Shown here: in pieces, positions 1 to 12,800 of the stretch
How the letters are laid out: each line of letters starts with the position of its first letter
How positions within the stretch are numbered: position 1 is the stretch's first letter
NCBI RefSeq assembly: GCF_000003815.2
Contig: NC_049980.1
Coordinates: 8,571,770-8,635,769, forward strand
Length of the DNA stretch: 64,000 nucleotides
From: Branchiostoma floridae
Taxonomy: Eukaryota; Chordata; Leptocardii; Amphioxiformes; Branchiostomatidae
Reading direction: 5' to 3'
Position numbers and translations under genes: made by a program
Notes under the pieces: model-generated
Database searches by the model: none
Told to the model about the DNA's origin: nothing
Seen by the model: only the letters and a program-made list of their open reading frames with translations

Positions 1-170
1 TGATCCTTGTACAGTTTAACTTTTGGTTTTGGAATCTTTTTGTAAGCAAGGAACGTAAATAAGACATATCTTGTGATGTCATGTGTACAGCAAATGTCTG
101 ATTATTAGGGTAGAGCTCTTGTCAAACACATGTGCAACTATGAAGACTTTTCAGCTACATGTGAGTGAAG

Positions 171-320
171 TTAACAGTTAGTGAAGTGATGATGTTTCCG
201 TCCATGTGTACCCCAGGCACCTTCTGTATGCTGGACATCTGAATGTTTTGTTAACAGTTAGTGAAGTGATGATGTTTCTGTCCATGTGTACCCCAGGCAC
301 CTTCTGTACGCTGGACATCT
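171..320 (+). repeat. Tandem duplication of the PTPN9 last-exon 3' splice site
   Basis: Bases 171-240 and 251-320 are a 70-bp direct repeat with two differences (199/279 and 229/309), separated by 10 bp, so the period is 80 bp. Each copy holds the end of the intron, a ccccag acceptor (211-216 and 291-296) and the first 24 bases of the exon. Exon reading from the upstream acceptor hits TGA at once (GTFCMLDI-stop), so only the downstream acceptor can make the full protein. Confidence 0.95.
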
Positions 321-517
321 GTCTGGACCGGCTGGCGGACATCGGAACGGTTAACGTGAAGGAGACGGTACAGCGGATGCGCACCCAGCGAGCCTTCAGC
401 ATCCAGACACCTGACCAGTACCACTTCTGTCACACCGCCATCATCGAGCACTGTCAGAGACACGGCACCCTGGGACAGGTAGACTACGGGCAGTACGACG
501 ACAGCGACAGCGACTGA
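297..517 (+). CDS. PTPN9: PTPN9/MEG2-like protein tyrosine phosphatase, C-terminal exon
   Basis: This is the terminal coding exon of a non-receptor tyrosine phosphatase. It begins after an acceptor (ccccag, 291-296) in phase 1, inside the Gly codon that follows the catalytic HCxxGxGRT loop, and reads GTFCTLDICLDRL, then RMRTQRAFSIQTPDQYHFC, ending at TGA 515-517. The block RTQRAFSIQTP-QY-FC is characteristic of the end of the PTPN9 (MEG2) phosphatase domain, a vesicle-associated enzyme with an N-terminal CRAL-TRIO lipid-binding domain. The catalytic Cys loop and the CRAL-TRIO domain would lie upstream, outside the window. The tail after the domain is short and acidic (QYDDSDSD) and not recognised from other species. 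The acceptor is tandemly duplicated (see 171-320). Assignment to PTPN9 rather than another PTP is from recalled family sequence. Confidence 0.85.
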
Positions 518-3347
518 GAGACACTCAGAAAGATTTTCTTTGTGGTCAAAGAAACACCAAGGAAATATCGAAATGCTCTTGAAATTATCAAGCTAACCTA
601 CGAATGGAGTAAAAACTGTAATTTCAGTGTTCCCTATTTTATACTGAAGTTTGCAACCAAACCAACCATCTTGCAGTCTTATCTATAGAGTATATACTCC
701 ATGTTGTGAATCGTCCACTGCAGTATTTATAGGGTGAAATCCGGAGGCTCCATGCATTGTGAATGCGTGCCCATCAAGTTAAACGTGATAACTCTTGTAG
801 AAAACTTTGAAAAAGTATCAAAATATAACTCTTTACCTCATTTTCCCATGGATTGATTTATTGTATACCTTACCAAGTGGCAGTTGGAAAGAAAAGCTGG
901 ATGGGTATGAATGCAGGTACATTGAGTGATTCTTGTTTTTTCTAGTGATGTTGAGTGAAGTGCCTCATTTACAAAGTTATGAAGAGTGTATATTCAGACC
1001 ACGAAGGGGCCAACTTGTACAGATGACTTCCTTGTAACTACCGAACACCCTGCTCTATAAGAGGAGAAAGCCCACTAAAGCTTTGTTAATACTAGCTCCT
1101 TTTTTTCCAAACTCATTCTCGGTGAACTGAAAAAAGCATTTCCAGTTCAAAGTTGTCTTCTTGGGATACTAAACACCTTGGTTGTGTATTTTTGTTATGT
1201 TCCCATAATATCAGAATTCTACATTATGACGTGTCTGTCATTATTGGAATTTTGTATATTATCGTGAAAGTCCTGTCCTTATATTTACTGTGTATCCACT
1301 ACGGCTAGTGTTTCATGTAAAGGAATTCATAGAGAAATTGTGGAAATTTTGAGTAAAATACTTTGCCAGAAATCATAGCCCATGTTAAGAGATGACACTA
1401 GGGTTGTCGGTTTCCTTACGTCTTTCCTTAAGTCTTTGTCTGTACCACTGTTGGCCAGTAAGTTGTAAAAAAAAAGTTCATTCAATTATGTAATATGTAA
1501 TAACAAGAGCCAAGCCTACTAATAAGATTATATCACTTGTAACAAAAACGTTCGTTCTTGTAACATTTTGTAAGAACGTCACTGTTAGATTTTCTTTTCC
1601 ATCCCTATGGTTCATTTAAAGGACATATTTATTGACGGACATATTTAATATGTAATTATTATTGTGTATACAAGTGGGTCCTAACCTTATATATGATCAT
1701 GGCATATGGCAAGTATGAATGAACCAGATATTAGTATCCAGATAACAAGTTATTACAAAAGCTGTATAAAGGTGTTGGCATGATTGTAACCAATGTGGTA
1801 TTTTTCAAGCCTGAAACATTGTGTTTCTTTCAAGAGAATTACAGTAGTTTTCCTGAAATTTGTACTGAGACTTGATATGGTTCAAGTTCCATGTACGGTA
1901 AGATCTAGATTAACTAAAAGATAGGATTTGCTACTTGGATGTCTTGGAAATTATGACGCATTGAATTATGTGCATAAAGCCAAGAAATTGTTGGTCCTTG
2001 CTGCCTGAAAATTATGTGCTTCAAGCACCTTGTATACTGCTTCTCATACATTTAATTGGTATGCAGCTAGATGGTAGGCAAAACTACAATAGATGTCTTT
2101 CAACCATTGCCTGCTACTTCATTTCTGCTTGGCTTATTCTAGGATATTTATTTGATGTTTTTGTTGTGATCACTGGAAGATAAAGAGCTTGAAAAGCCTT
2201 ATTGTTAGCCTGTATCTACAGCATTTCTTTTGTATTGATGATTTTAAATAGTGAAATATTTCCCAAAATGTGACACAACTTTTTCAAAATGTGTGCAAGA
2301 GGAAGCACTGAGTGCATGTTTCAGTTTGTTTTAGGGAAGGGTTACTCTAGAACGCATAATAACCAGACGCACACTGAAAACCAGAGAGAAGTGGTGAAAG
2401 TTTGTATATCTATGTGTGGAAGGACAGGAGAGGAAGTGTACTTGTTAGTTTGTGTTCCTCAGCAGGTCTGGAGATGTTGTCTGGGCCATCTTAGACTTCC
2501 AGCTTGCCTCTACTGTATTGAGCCGCCCCAAAACAAATTGATTCTAGAGTGAAAACCTGAAGACTAGGTGTTACGGAAAAAAGCGAAGATGTTGCAGATG
2601 TCTTAACAGTTTTAAGCAAACTTTGGTCACTTAGAGAAAGAAATACCTGAATTTTTCTGAAGACACTTTTTTTTTTCATTTGTTTAAAAGTAATTAGAAT
2701 ATAAAAGGAAAATCTCGACAATGTGTATGAAATATGCAAGAACCCAGTCAGATCAAGGAAAGACCTGCATATTAAGATTTACATGTACATGTACATGTGT
2801 GAACCAAGCACGTTTTGATATGATCTTTGTTAAAAAAAGGAACTAACCGCTTACTTGGGAGCCCCTTATGTTACAGTAGTGCAAGCTACGGTTGTAAATA
2901 TCTAAGGACAACTCAGTGTGAAAGATGTGCAGTGCCAGGTCTGTTGCTAGGGGGAGCTCCTGCATGACACCTGTTTCAACCCGTGTCTAAAAATGTTCAG
3001 TTAATGCCTATAGTAGAGGGTACATACCATATATTATACAGAAACCTGTCTGTGTTCTAAGCTGACGTGCACTGTTTGTCCCTGAAGTGCCTGTGCAAAC
3101 TTTTGTATTGTAAAGCTATGTATATGTCTCATAGTAGAGAAAAAAAAACATAGTAAAAAAGTGTGTAAGATAAATATAGACATTATATACATCTAGGAAG
3201 CATAGCCATGTCCATTATTTTGTACCTGTACTTTTGTGATTGATGGTGTAGTCTACAAACACAGTAACTCGGAAAGTATTTAAGTAGCTATTAAAATGTG
3301 CAGTCTCTTTCTAAGCCATTTGGGTTCTTATTATTTCCATCTTCCTT

Positions 3348-3718
3348 TAGGCCACACCAATTTAATTTCTTGGTTCACGGATTTTTTCATTAAAAATATG
3401 GAGCGAGAGGGCGAAATAAAAATGAAAATAAAAATTGTAAAATGGTTGGGGTAAAGGTAACGGCTAATCCAAAACATAAAGAAAAAAGTTTTCAGCTTGA
3501 AAAAAGTACAAAAACACTATTTTTGTACAGTAACAGCACCTTTACCCACACTTTAAGGAGCTTATAATATAAAGGCCAATTTGCTTCACCAGAAAGTTGG
3601 TGGATGGTTTCATTAATGGTGAAAATTTGCTGAGTGGTAATTTTTATTTTTATTTTTTTTCCAAAAAAATAGGAGCGAGCGAATCCGTGAACCAAGAAAT
3701 TAAATCGGTGTGACCTTA
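3348..3718. mobile_element. Foldback MITE, about 370 bp
   Basis: The left end (3349-3383) and right end (3681-3718) are inverted copies built around 'aatttaatttcttggttcac' and 'gtgaaccaagaaattaaat', with few mismatches. The A/T-rich inner flanks also pair (gaaataaaaatgaaaat against atttttattttttttcc). No open reading frame is seen, so it is non-autonomous. Confidence 0.8.
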
Positions 3719-4795
3719 GCTTACAATATAATGGATTTGAAAAACTCACAGATACCAGTCCCCACATTGATGAGATTGATTCTAGCTTTGCTTTTTATTT
3801 ACAAATGTAGCATCCTTTCAGAACTAGTTATTTCCAACGGACCTAGTTCTCTTCTAGGACATGTTTTGTCCTTCACCCTAAGATACTGTACACAAGATTC
3901 AGCTAGTATCTCCTAGCGCATTTCCATCTTGTAAATTGTTGTTGCAATTTGAAACAGTCAATGCCATATTGCTGACTGATTGATACTGTATAAGAGCAAA
4001 TCGTAACTTGGGGGGGGGGGGGGGCAAAAGCATGTTAAAAGCAACATTTCAGTCACAAATGTATGGCTTTATTGCAATATATGGTAAACAGCTTAGTAAG
4101 AAAAGAAGCGAACAAACTTGGGTTCAAACCTGTGTCTGGAGCCTTTTAAAAAGCCTGAAACCGTGATCCTCTGTGCTACAAAACAAGTTGATGGCATGCT
4201 TATACAATTACAAGTTGACTTCAACTGGCATCAACCATTTCAAATGGCAACGACCGATTATGAGACGCAAATCTGTGTCTCCTACCATGATTTTCTTTAG
4301 ACTTGGAAGTTTAGTTCACAGATCCATTAATGGAAGTCACACCAAACATTTGCACCTGATTGTCAGGAAGAGGAGGAAATTGATAATTGGTATCCATCAA
4401 TCCTCTGGGTACTGAAGGTATACAGTAACAACACATTCAGCTACATGATAAAGTATGTCTTTTCAACATTGGTGTGCTTAATATGTGAAAGTCTATTCTC
4501 TATAGGACTGTGTCAAGCTGTCTTGACATTTTGGTAGGTTGATGTCTTGACACTCATACTTTTTATGTACAATAGGACAGCATTTGCAAAATGAGCCTGA
4601 CATAAACACACATGTATAATTATATATTATATACATATCGAACTAAATCTGATTTGTTGAACCTCGTGTTTCTTACAATTATGAGGTTGTGAAGGGCAAG
4701 ATAGAATAAACCTTATTCACCATTCATTAAGGTGAAGGCCCCTGACTTGTAGACAGTTCTTGTCTCCAACATGATTTTTGCATGTCCAGATACAT

Positions 4796-5012
4796 GTAAC
4801 GCTAGTTCACCTTTATTCGAGGGGTAACCTTCATCCGTTCTATTTAACACCAGGGTATTTAGGGATTTCAAGACGACGGACGGTGGTCTCAAACTGCATT
4901 TTGTGAAAACAATGCAATTTTAAACCACCGTCCATCAACGTGATATCCCTAAATATCCTGTTTTTTAGGTACAACGGATATAGGTTTCCCATCGAAGGTG
5001 AACAAGCGTTAC
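4796..5012. mobile_element. MITE family A, copy 1
   Basis: Terminal inverted repeats start 'gtaacgctagttcacctt' on the left and end 'aaggtgaacaagcgttac' on the right. The interior also folds back: ggacggtggt pairs with accaccgtcc, and tatttagggat with atccctaaata. Further copies of the family lie at 24658-24821, 28698-28911 and 54395-55003. Confidence 0.85.
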
Positions 5013-5617
5013 ATTTTCGTATGTGTGGCCTTTGTTGGTCCATTTCAGCAATAAAGTCCGCCGTGTTTTGTTTATGCCTCTCAGGAACTTTGACCTTGAG
5101 CATGCCTACTCGGAATGGTGAATGAGCTTATTTTCATGAGCATAAAGATCTGGGGCATATGAGAGCGACTCAGCATGTATTTTTATGGCTTAGCTTAATG
5201 TTTACAGCATCAATAACCTGATTTATAGGGGAGGGATTGTCTGAACCCTCAACCTGAATATTGTCTTTTTTTTCCTGGCAAATTTTGATCTTAAATGTTG
5301 AGTGTTCTGCGGGGGAGGACAAAATAGTATATTTTTAAAATGTGGCAAAAAACTGTGACCTTTGCCAAGTTTTGACCTTTAGTTGACTCCTAAATGGCAG
5401 CTCACTGGCTGGACTGACCCATTAGGACAAGGAGTGATATACTAGTGTCATTTCAATATTCTGACTTGTTTGTAAAATACAGTACATTACCTCCCTCTGT
5501 TTTACCCAAACAAACTTGACTAATCCAAATTTGCAGTTTGGCTTAAGACTTCAGATTTGAAGTGTGTTTTGAAGGAATTGTTTCCATTGGAAAGTTCATT
5601 TTGTAGTCCCCAATATC

Positions 5618-5824
5618 TCACAGAAGACCGTTGATCTGCCCTAAGACTGCTTGAGTGAGAAGTCTGCCCTTCTCCAGGATCTCGCCAGGTAACATGTCTA
5701 CAAGAGTCTGGACCTGAAGTCTGGGGCTGAGCTGGTTGAAGTTTGGCGGGAGCTCCGCACGCTGGACGTTCCCAGCCTTGATGATTTCCTCCGTCACCTC
5801 ACGGTAACTGTTGGTGTTCATAAC
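5618..5824 (-). CDS. JmjC gene exon 9 (C-terminus)
   Basis: The last 207-bp exon encodes 68 residues starting VMNTNSYREVTEEIIKAG and ending VLGQINGLL before TGA. It is helical in character, as expected for the helix bundle that follows the beta-helix in JmjC hydroxylases. No canonical AATAAA was picked out downstream. Confidence 0.85.
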   Translation of the reverse strand, partial: VMNTNSYREVTEEIIKAGNVQRAELPPNFNQLSPRLQVQTLVDMLPGEILEKGRLLTQAVLGQINGLL

Positions 5825-8800
5825 CTGTGAGGTAGGTAATGTTGCACAACAATGAGAGGACATCTAGCACTACATTAACCCTGGCTCACGCATTAAAGCT
5901 CTAACTTATATTTAGCGATCTGATGTTTGGGTGTCAGTTTAGCTGATGTTAAGCATCAAACCTCTGCACATGAAAGAACCCAACACACTTATTGAGAAGT
6001 ATAGGGGTGGCCCGGTGTCCTTGGCAAAAAAGTCGCACTACCAGTAGTTACTGTACTTGCAAAAGCAACATGATTCACCGCAATTGAGGAGTGCTGCTTT
6101 TTAATTAACTGTCATCTTTTGATTTAGTTACACAATTTAGATTCAGGTAGCTTCCTATGAAATATACAATGTATCCTGAAGACCAAAGTTTTCCTACAAG
6201 CTATACAATATGGCAGCTTTTCAGGTTACTCTCCAAGCAGAAGGCTCCGGCTGTTTTTTAACATTTCCTTAGTTGTTTTTATCTGGCCTTTTATCTTATA
6301 CTCTTGATGTCTCCCAGCCTATACATCAAGAAAGCGTACAAAATAGAAAGCCAGATTAAAACGGCTAAAACAACAGTTGGAACCTGTTTGGAGAGTACTA
6401 GTATTTAATGTAGCCATAAGACAATACAATGTTCAGCTTGATGAACTTCTATCCTCCTCACCTGTCTGCTGACTGCTATAGTTTCCTCCATATTATAAGC
6501 CTGGTGAAACCACCCTGTCGGGATCACCAGCAGTTCTCCTGCAACTTGGTCCACCTGGATATGAGAGAACAAAAAAGTCAGATTGTTCCAAACGTAAACT
6601 GGCTTTTAAGAGGGTCTGCAGGCTCTTTTACGTAAGGCTTAGGCTGCCTATTAGTATTTCCTATTAGTAATTCGTAGGGAAAACCATCATATCTACGTAA
6701 TTCGTACCAAGGCGACCAAATTTAGCGTAGTTGCCTTCCTTGATTTAGCGTAATACGTAGGAGGGTCTCCTGAATTCAGCGTAAATCGTTGTCGGGACCC
6801 CCCATGCTGACCCTCTTGTAAGAACTGCTATGTTACAATTGTAAAACATGGCTTTACTCATAATCAATGACAGAGAGCATGTGTTGAGTCAAAACTGGCA
6901 TGAACATCAAAGTGGACATGTTGTGCCCATTAATTTGTTTGTAGCCATAACAGGCATTGTGATGGACATATGCTTTGACAACACCTAATAGTGACTTTAA
7001 CTCCAATATGTGCTACATCCCAGAGTATTTTCTTGAATAAAGCATGCACCCCTGATTTGGGGCAAGTCTCAGACAGATCTGTGGGACTGAAAGGCAAAAT
7101 GGAAAATTCAAATAAGTACGTACCCCTTCTCAATCAATTGTAAACACACCTTGAACTGGATAAATTCAAATTTATCCTGTTTTCCCAGGGCCTTTTTGCA
7201 TAAATCCCGCCGTAATTGTCTCTACAAACTTTAACAACAGCTTGTAGCACCTTTTCAATTTTGGAAAGTTTTTTAAAAGTGCGTTCTTTATTCGAGAACA
7301 AGCTCTACTACTCACCTCCGCAAACTCGGCCTCCTGGAACTCCGGATACCTGGTGTAGTTGGGACTGAAGGCGTCTACAGGACTGTTGTACTTGATGCAG
7401 TCCAGCGGGAAGCCGCATCTCTGGTCAGGCGTGATGTAGAAACGCTGGTCCTGACCTGTAGTGTACATGTATGCCAGGAATTTAAAGTGTAATCTGTCAG
7501 TGAGATATATGGTCATATATGTATTAGAAATTCCCGACCTTCTTCGATAAGAAAAAAACTACGTGTTGATAACAAACTGCAGCAGCCACTGAAGTTTTTC
7601 TGCATGCCCCTTTTGTTCAGACTGTCTGTTTTGTCCGCCCGTGCAGTACAAAAATGCATCTACACCTTTCAGTTTTAGCCCTTCTGTCATGTCTGTAAAG
7701 TTTTGTTTCTTGTTGCGTTGAATTTCTAACTTGTCAGCGCTCATTATTCAAAAGGTTAGAGCTGTCTTCAATGGCAACTAGAAAAAATTGGACTCAGCAA
7801 AGTTATTGTCTTCTTATGCTCTCTGACCTGCTCTGGACACGTGACTTATCGCACATGTGACGTCGGCAATAGATCAAAGGTTGTTGAAAGTTGACATCGA
7901 ACGTCCCGGTTGAGAAAAGGTCGGTGCACCCTCAGATGGCACCCTCAGATGCACTCAGTCACTTCTATAACTATTCTCAGTTTGATTACATTTTGAGATG
8001 GAAGGTGGAGGAAACGTCTCAGTCGTACCTGGAGGGAAGAGTTTCCACTTCTTCCGCCCGGCGATGACGGCGTTGATGCCCGTCCAGTTGTAGGGGTCGA
8101 TGTGGAGCGGCGAGCGGGAGCAGGGAGAACCCCACAGCAGTAGGGCGTCCCACGGCTGAACCTCCTAGAGGGATGGGGGTGAAGAGGGACGGGGTTTTAT
8201 GCGTCGGTCACAAATGGGCCACGCCGGGTAGCTTACTTTTTGTTTCACTTGCATTAATACCGGGTAATATTTGGGCACGGCCGGGACCAGGATTTCTTAA
8301 CACTCATTGTTAAAACCAACCCGGGACCCGGCAATAGATAGATGTAATTATGTAAACACCGAAAGGTACTAGTATCCGACAGTCCACTTGGACAAATTTG
8401 TGGCTTCAGAGCCGGCCGGGGCTACACCTCGACGGGCACCGGTGCTATTATGACCTTAGCATAACTCAGAGTCTCAGAATGTTAATCTTGTCCACGTCAA
8501 TGTACATAACGAGTTACATGTACCTCTACCTTCATCCAACGGTCAAACCCCAGCCTGCAAAATGAAGACTTTTACAATGATTGAAGGAAAGTTACGGCAG
8601 TCCAGCTTACTATCCTCTTCCCCACGATAGTTGACATTAACTATTTTTTTTTCCTCCGTTCTCTCTGTGAGGATTTCTCTTCGCGCTTTCCCAGCCTTGT
8701 AAATGATTTGTAGACCCGTAACCAATTCCGAAGTGGTGATTAATTGGGCCACGCATGGACTGACATCACGTTGATATTTCAGAAGTGAAAGCGGTGACCA

Positions 8801-9786
8801 AAAAAAAGCAGCACCTTTGGAAACAGCTGGAAGAAATCTTCCCCGAGCACTTCCACCTCGCCCAGGTCGGCCCGGAGCTCAGGTCTAGTCGGGATGAACA
8901 GCTCGTCTTCCAGGTACATCCATCTCCCCGGCTCCCCTCGGGACGACTTGGCTGCAAAGTCCGCTAGTCTAGTGGCTGCACTACTGATACTGCTGCCATT
9001 GCCCTATGGATGAAACATATACAGTAACGTCTTTGTCTTCGATTTTGTGATTTTTTTTTCACCGTCCCGTGACTGATCAATTTTCTTAATCACGCTGTGG
9101 TCACACAGAGCCGTATTTCCACCGTTCCACTAAACGCTAGAACTGTTCCGTTATTGGAAATGGCATTTTCTTGGCTGCCCCATGATAGCTTTATGATGCA
9201 TGGTTATGGAAGCTCACAGCGAAGCTAAGGCTCATAGCGATGTGACAAACTGCGACTGTCTTCAATGGAGACATTACCTATGACGGAAAACGTGGTTCGG
9301 GATCATAAATAGGGAGCTGTAGATGATTTAGCACATACCGACTGTCTCCCTGTATATATGTGTGTACTTTATCATAACCGTTCATGAACTATTCTCAGGA
9401 GTAAAGCCATGTGTTATCACTACAAAACCACTGCGTCTTTCTAAGGTGATATCTCACTGCACTTGGGGCACCGGTACGGCACTGCGGGGTTCGTAGTTGA
9501 CTCAACGAATTCCAGAGATAAAGAACGAATTTTCTTACGTTTTGTGTATTTCGTTGTCTACTTTTCTATCATTCTTTCTTTCTTTCTTTCTTTCTCTCTT
9601 TCTTTGGCAGTACCCAGTCTCAGGAGACCATCTGTGCGCCTCTGGAAGGTTGTCCTTGCGTATTAGGCAATATCTATATTATAAAAAATCGGCGAAAATA
9701 ACAAAACAGTGCCGCAATGAACGAACCCCACATTGCCACACTGGTGCTCCAACTGCAGTGAGATACCACCTTAAACATGGCGCAGT

Positions 9787-9820
<34 letters not shown>

Positions 9821-12800
9821 CCCAGAAATATAACGATGTGTTCCTGGTGACCTTGCCTCACTTTTACGACGTGCAAGAGTCTCGCCTTTGCAGAAGATGT
9901 ATTAAAAAATCAATGTTACGGGGCACAATGAAAATATGTGCCAAAGTTATCACCGGAACAGCAGGCATTAACATGGATGGATACATGCGAATGTGTTTGA
10001 AAGTTTTCTTAGTGTTTTGTATGAATTTCTCTCACAGCGTGTTTTTGTCTGTCTAGTCGGAGATAGAGGTAATTGGGTGGTTGAACAATAGGAAACGTCA
10101 ACTTGACTGAAGTCCCGTGCACTGCCGGGAATTCTGGGGACAATTTCAAAACAGAATACGTGCTCCGATAGATATTTCCAGCGCTTCAAACATAACTGTA
10201 ATGCAGCTGTAATATCGAAAATTCCAATTGAAATTTTGAACTGTTTGTTGTTGTTTTTTGCTGTTTTTTGGGGGGGTCATATTTGGAGGCACTCCGATAC
10301 CATTCTTTTATGAATACTATTATAGAATATTCAACTTTGTCAAAACAAAATGGCGTTATATATTTCGTTTGCATTAGTTTATGTATTCTACTTCGATTCT
10401 GACATCTATATATCTGCTACATTGCATACAGAGCGCCTGGACACACAACTCTAAGGATGTAGCAGTAAACACAAAGACAAACGTACATCAACAGTTTTGA
10501 CAACTGCGCTGTCGTTTGCGTAGTTTTCCAGAAAGAAATCACGTGACCATCTGCTAGCCGCCCAATCAGGAACCACGTCGGTCAAGATCACCGGTCTCTT
10601 CCCGTCATACACCGCGATGAATTCCTGAGCAAGAAAAGGGAAAGAAAAAAAGACATATCATTCCGTGTGGTGGTTTTCCAATGTGTTTTCAACAAAGCAA
10701 GATGTACTTCGTCATTCCAATGTGTTTGTTTGTTTGTTTGTTTGCATTGCTTTAATAATAGCCGGTAAATCGCATCGTGGCGAGTTAACGCACCAGGTTT
10801 GTACTGAAGACTACAAGCTACGTATCAATACATATATCTTTTTGACATAAACACACATGTGTATATATTACACACACACCGGGAAGGACCCCTACTCTAT
10901 ATTGATAAGTGTTTTGGGCTCTCTAACGTGCTCGAGGGGTGGCTGTCCTCAAACACCATTTGATGCCCTATCCGAGGGACGGCCCTAACCGAAGCTACGA
11001 TACTCATTTTCACCAGGGTGAAGTGAGGACATTGACGTAACGTGTCTTCAACCCATGAACACAGCATTGGGGTCAGTGGTTTCTGGGCCAAATTTCCCGC
11101 CAATACGACAGGCATCGATGCCACCATATGTGAATAATAAACACCAGTGCTTCACGATTCATGGCTCAATGCAGAGCTAATGTCACCACATTTCGGCGAC
11201 CATTAGTGAGTTGAACATATCCAAGACGCCCACTTAGTTTCATCCAGCAACTATGAACACCATCCGTTATATGATAGTTGCATTGGCGTCATTTGATTCC
11301 CAGGGCTCCTTCCGTCGACGTAGCGCATTTATCTGGTTACATCGTCTCCCTATCACTGTTACATTTTAACCAGCGTTATGCTTTTAGAACGAATTGTAAT
11401 CATGTATTTTAGTAAGCTCTAATCAATGTCAGTATGTCAGTCGTGGATTTATACACTGTAGTCTGTTGGAGCACTTCATGTGGTATTTAGAAAAAGTCAT
11501 GATATGCCAAGCCAAAGAGGAATAAACCCGCAAAATCTGAAAGCAGAATCTGATGTCATGTGATATATATACACATACCATATCTGCAATACCCTTTCAC
11601 AGCCTTATCTGTGTGTTATCATCCAGCAAGATAGACTGCCGTATCTACCGTCACTAGAGGCACTCAGTGGATTGAGATTAGCACTGTGCAATTTGTTTAC
11701 TTCAGTTTGGCTGCGATTTACTTTCATGGTGAACTTGTGCCTTTGGCGAGGCAGGACTCTGTCGTACATGCAGAATGGACATGAGATCATGTGGATAATC
11801 TATCTATGACATGAGCCTATCGTTTCTGTCATGGGTGTAACATTTATCAGAGTAAACGTACAGCATGTACGTGGGGTATCCGAGCGAGTCATAACTTACA
11901 GCGAGGTCCTTGCCTTCTTCAAGATATGTACAGCGAAGGATTGCCAAGTTTTAAAACCATTTTATGATAAGGTCACTGTTTGACACTTGCATGAACACGC
12001 TTTTATTGAACGTCAATGTTTTACGGAAAGATCAAGCGGGCTTTGTGATTTATCAACATTCTGTGTCTTACTTACTGTTCTGTATCTTACACGTCTTTCA
12101 GTAGATTACTGTATCAGTGGCAGGCAGCTTTGTATGAGAGAACTTCACTTAAGATGATGTTAGAGATAGGATCTGTTGGATAAAGGCGCGCCCCGGTCGT
12201 CTATAATAGGCTTTAGCCTGCGGTGCTGCATCTCTTAACTACAGCCCTGTTTAGACAAGATTACGGTTTTACAATCGTCAGGAGATATGATTTATAGAGT
12301 GGGCGATCACAGCAACGGAATGTGCATAGATTTAAAAAGAATAGAGTTTAAAAGATTTTAAAATAGATTTTAGAAATACATTTTTAATAGATTTTAAAAC
12401 AAAATCTATGCACTCTTGAACTAGTTGAACTGTAAATTCCAACACAAAAATTGGACTTACCCAAATGGATTGTTCATTCCTTGACAAAGATTGGTGCTGT
12501 TCAGTCGAAAATTAGTTCAAGGGTGCATAGATTTTCTTGTGGTGATTTTTAATAAGTAAATGGTATTCCTCAATTTTAGAGTTGTTTTGTCTCATGGTAA
12601 GTTAGTCAGTATCACCAACGAAAAACAACGGATGTTGTTTGAAACGTCTGATCGTTTCCAAAATCATATCCAGTTGCTTGAGTAACTGCTTTTTGGCGTA
12701 TCTTATTACCTGGATGTTTAATCTTCATCAACGTAAGTTAGACGTTGTCTTTATATTGCAATGTGAAGTTTTCTTGAAAATAGCAAGCGAGAATATCTGT

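Larger units (their letters stand above)
518..5617. other. PTPN9 3' UTR and convergent intergenic DNA
   Basis: No coding exon is recognisable here. The first part is AT-rich and is most simply the long 3' UTR of the phosphatase; a variant poly(A) signal ATTAAA at 3290-3295, just before the foldback repeat at 3348, is one possible end. The rest holds two foldback elements and a G16 run (4009-4024). The 3' end of the minus-strand JmjC gene lies at the right edge. Confidence 0.6.

Noticed and set aside
4009..4024. G16 run as a regulatory quadruplex
   Set aside because: A bare homopolymer in intergenic DNA; no further G-tracts or promoter nearby.
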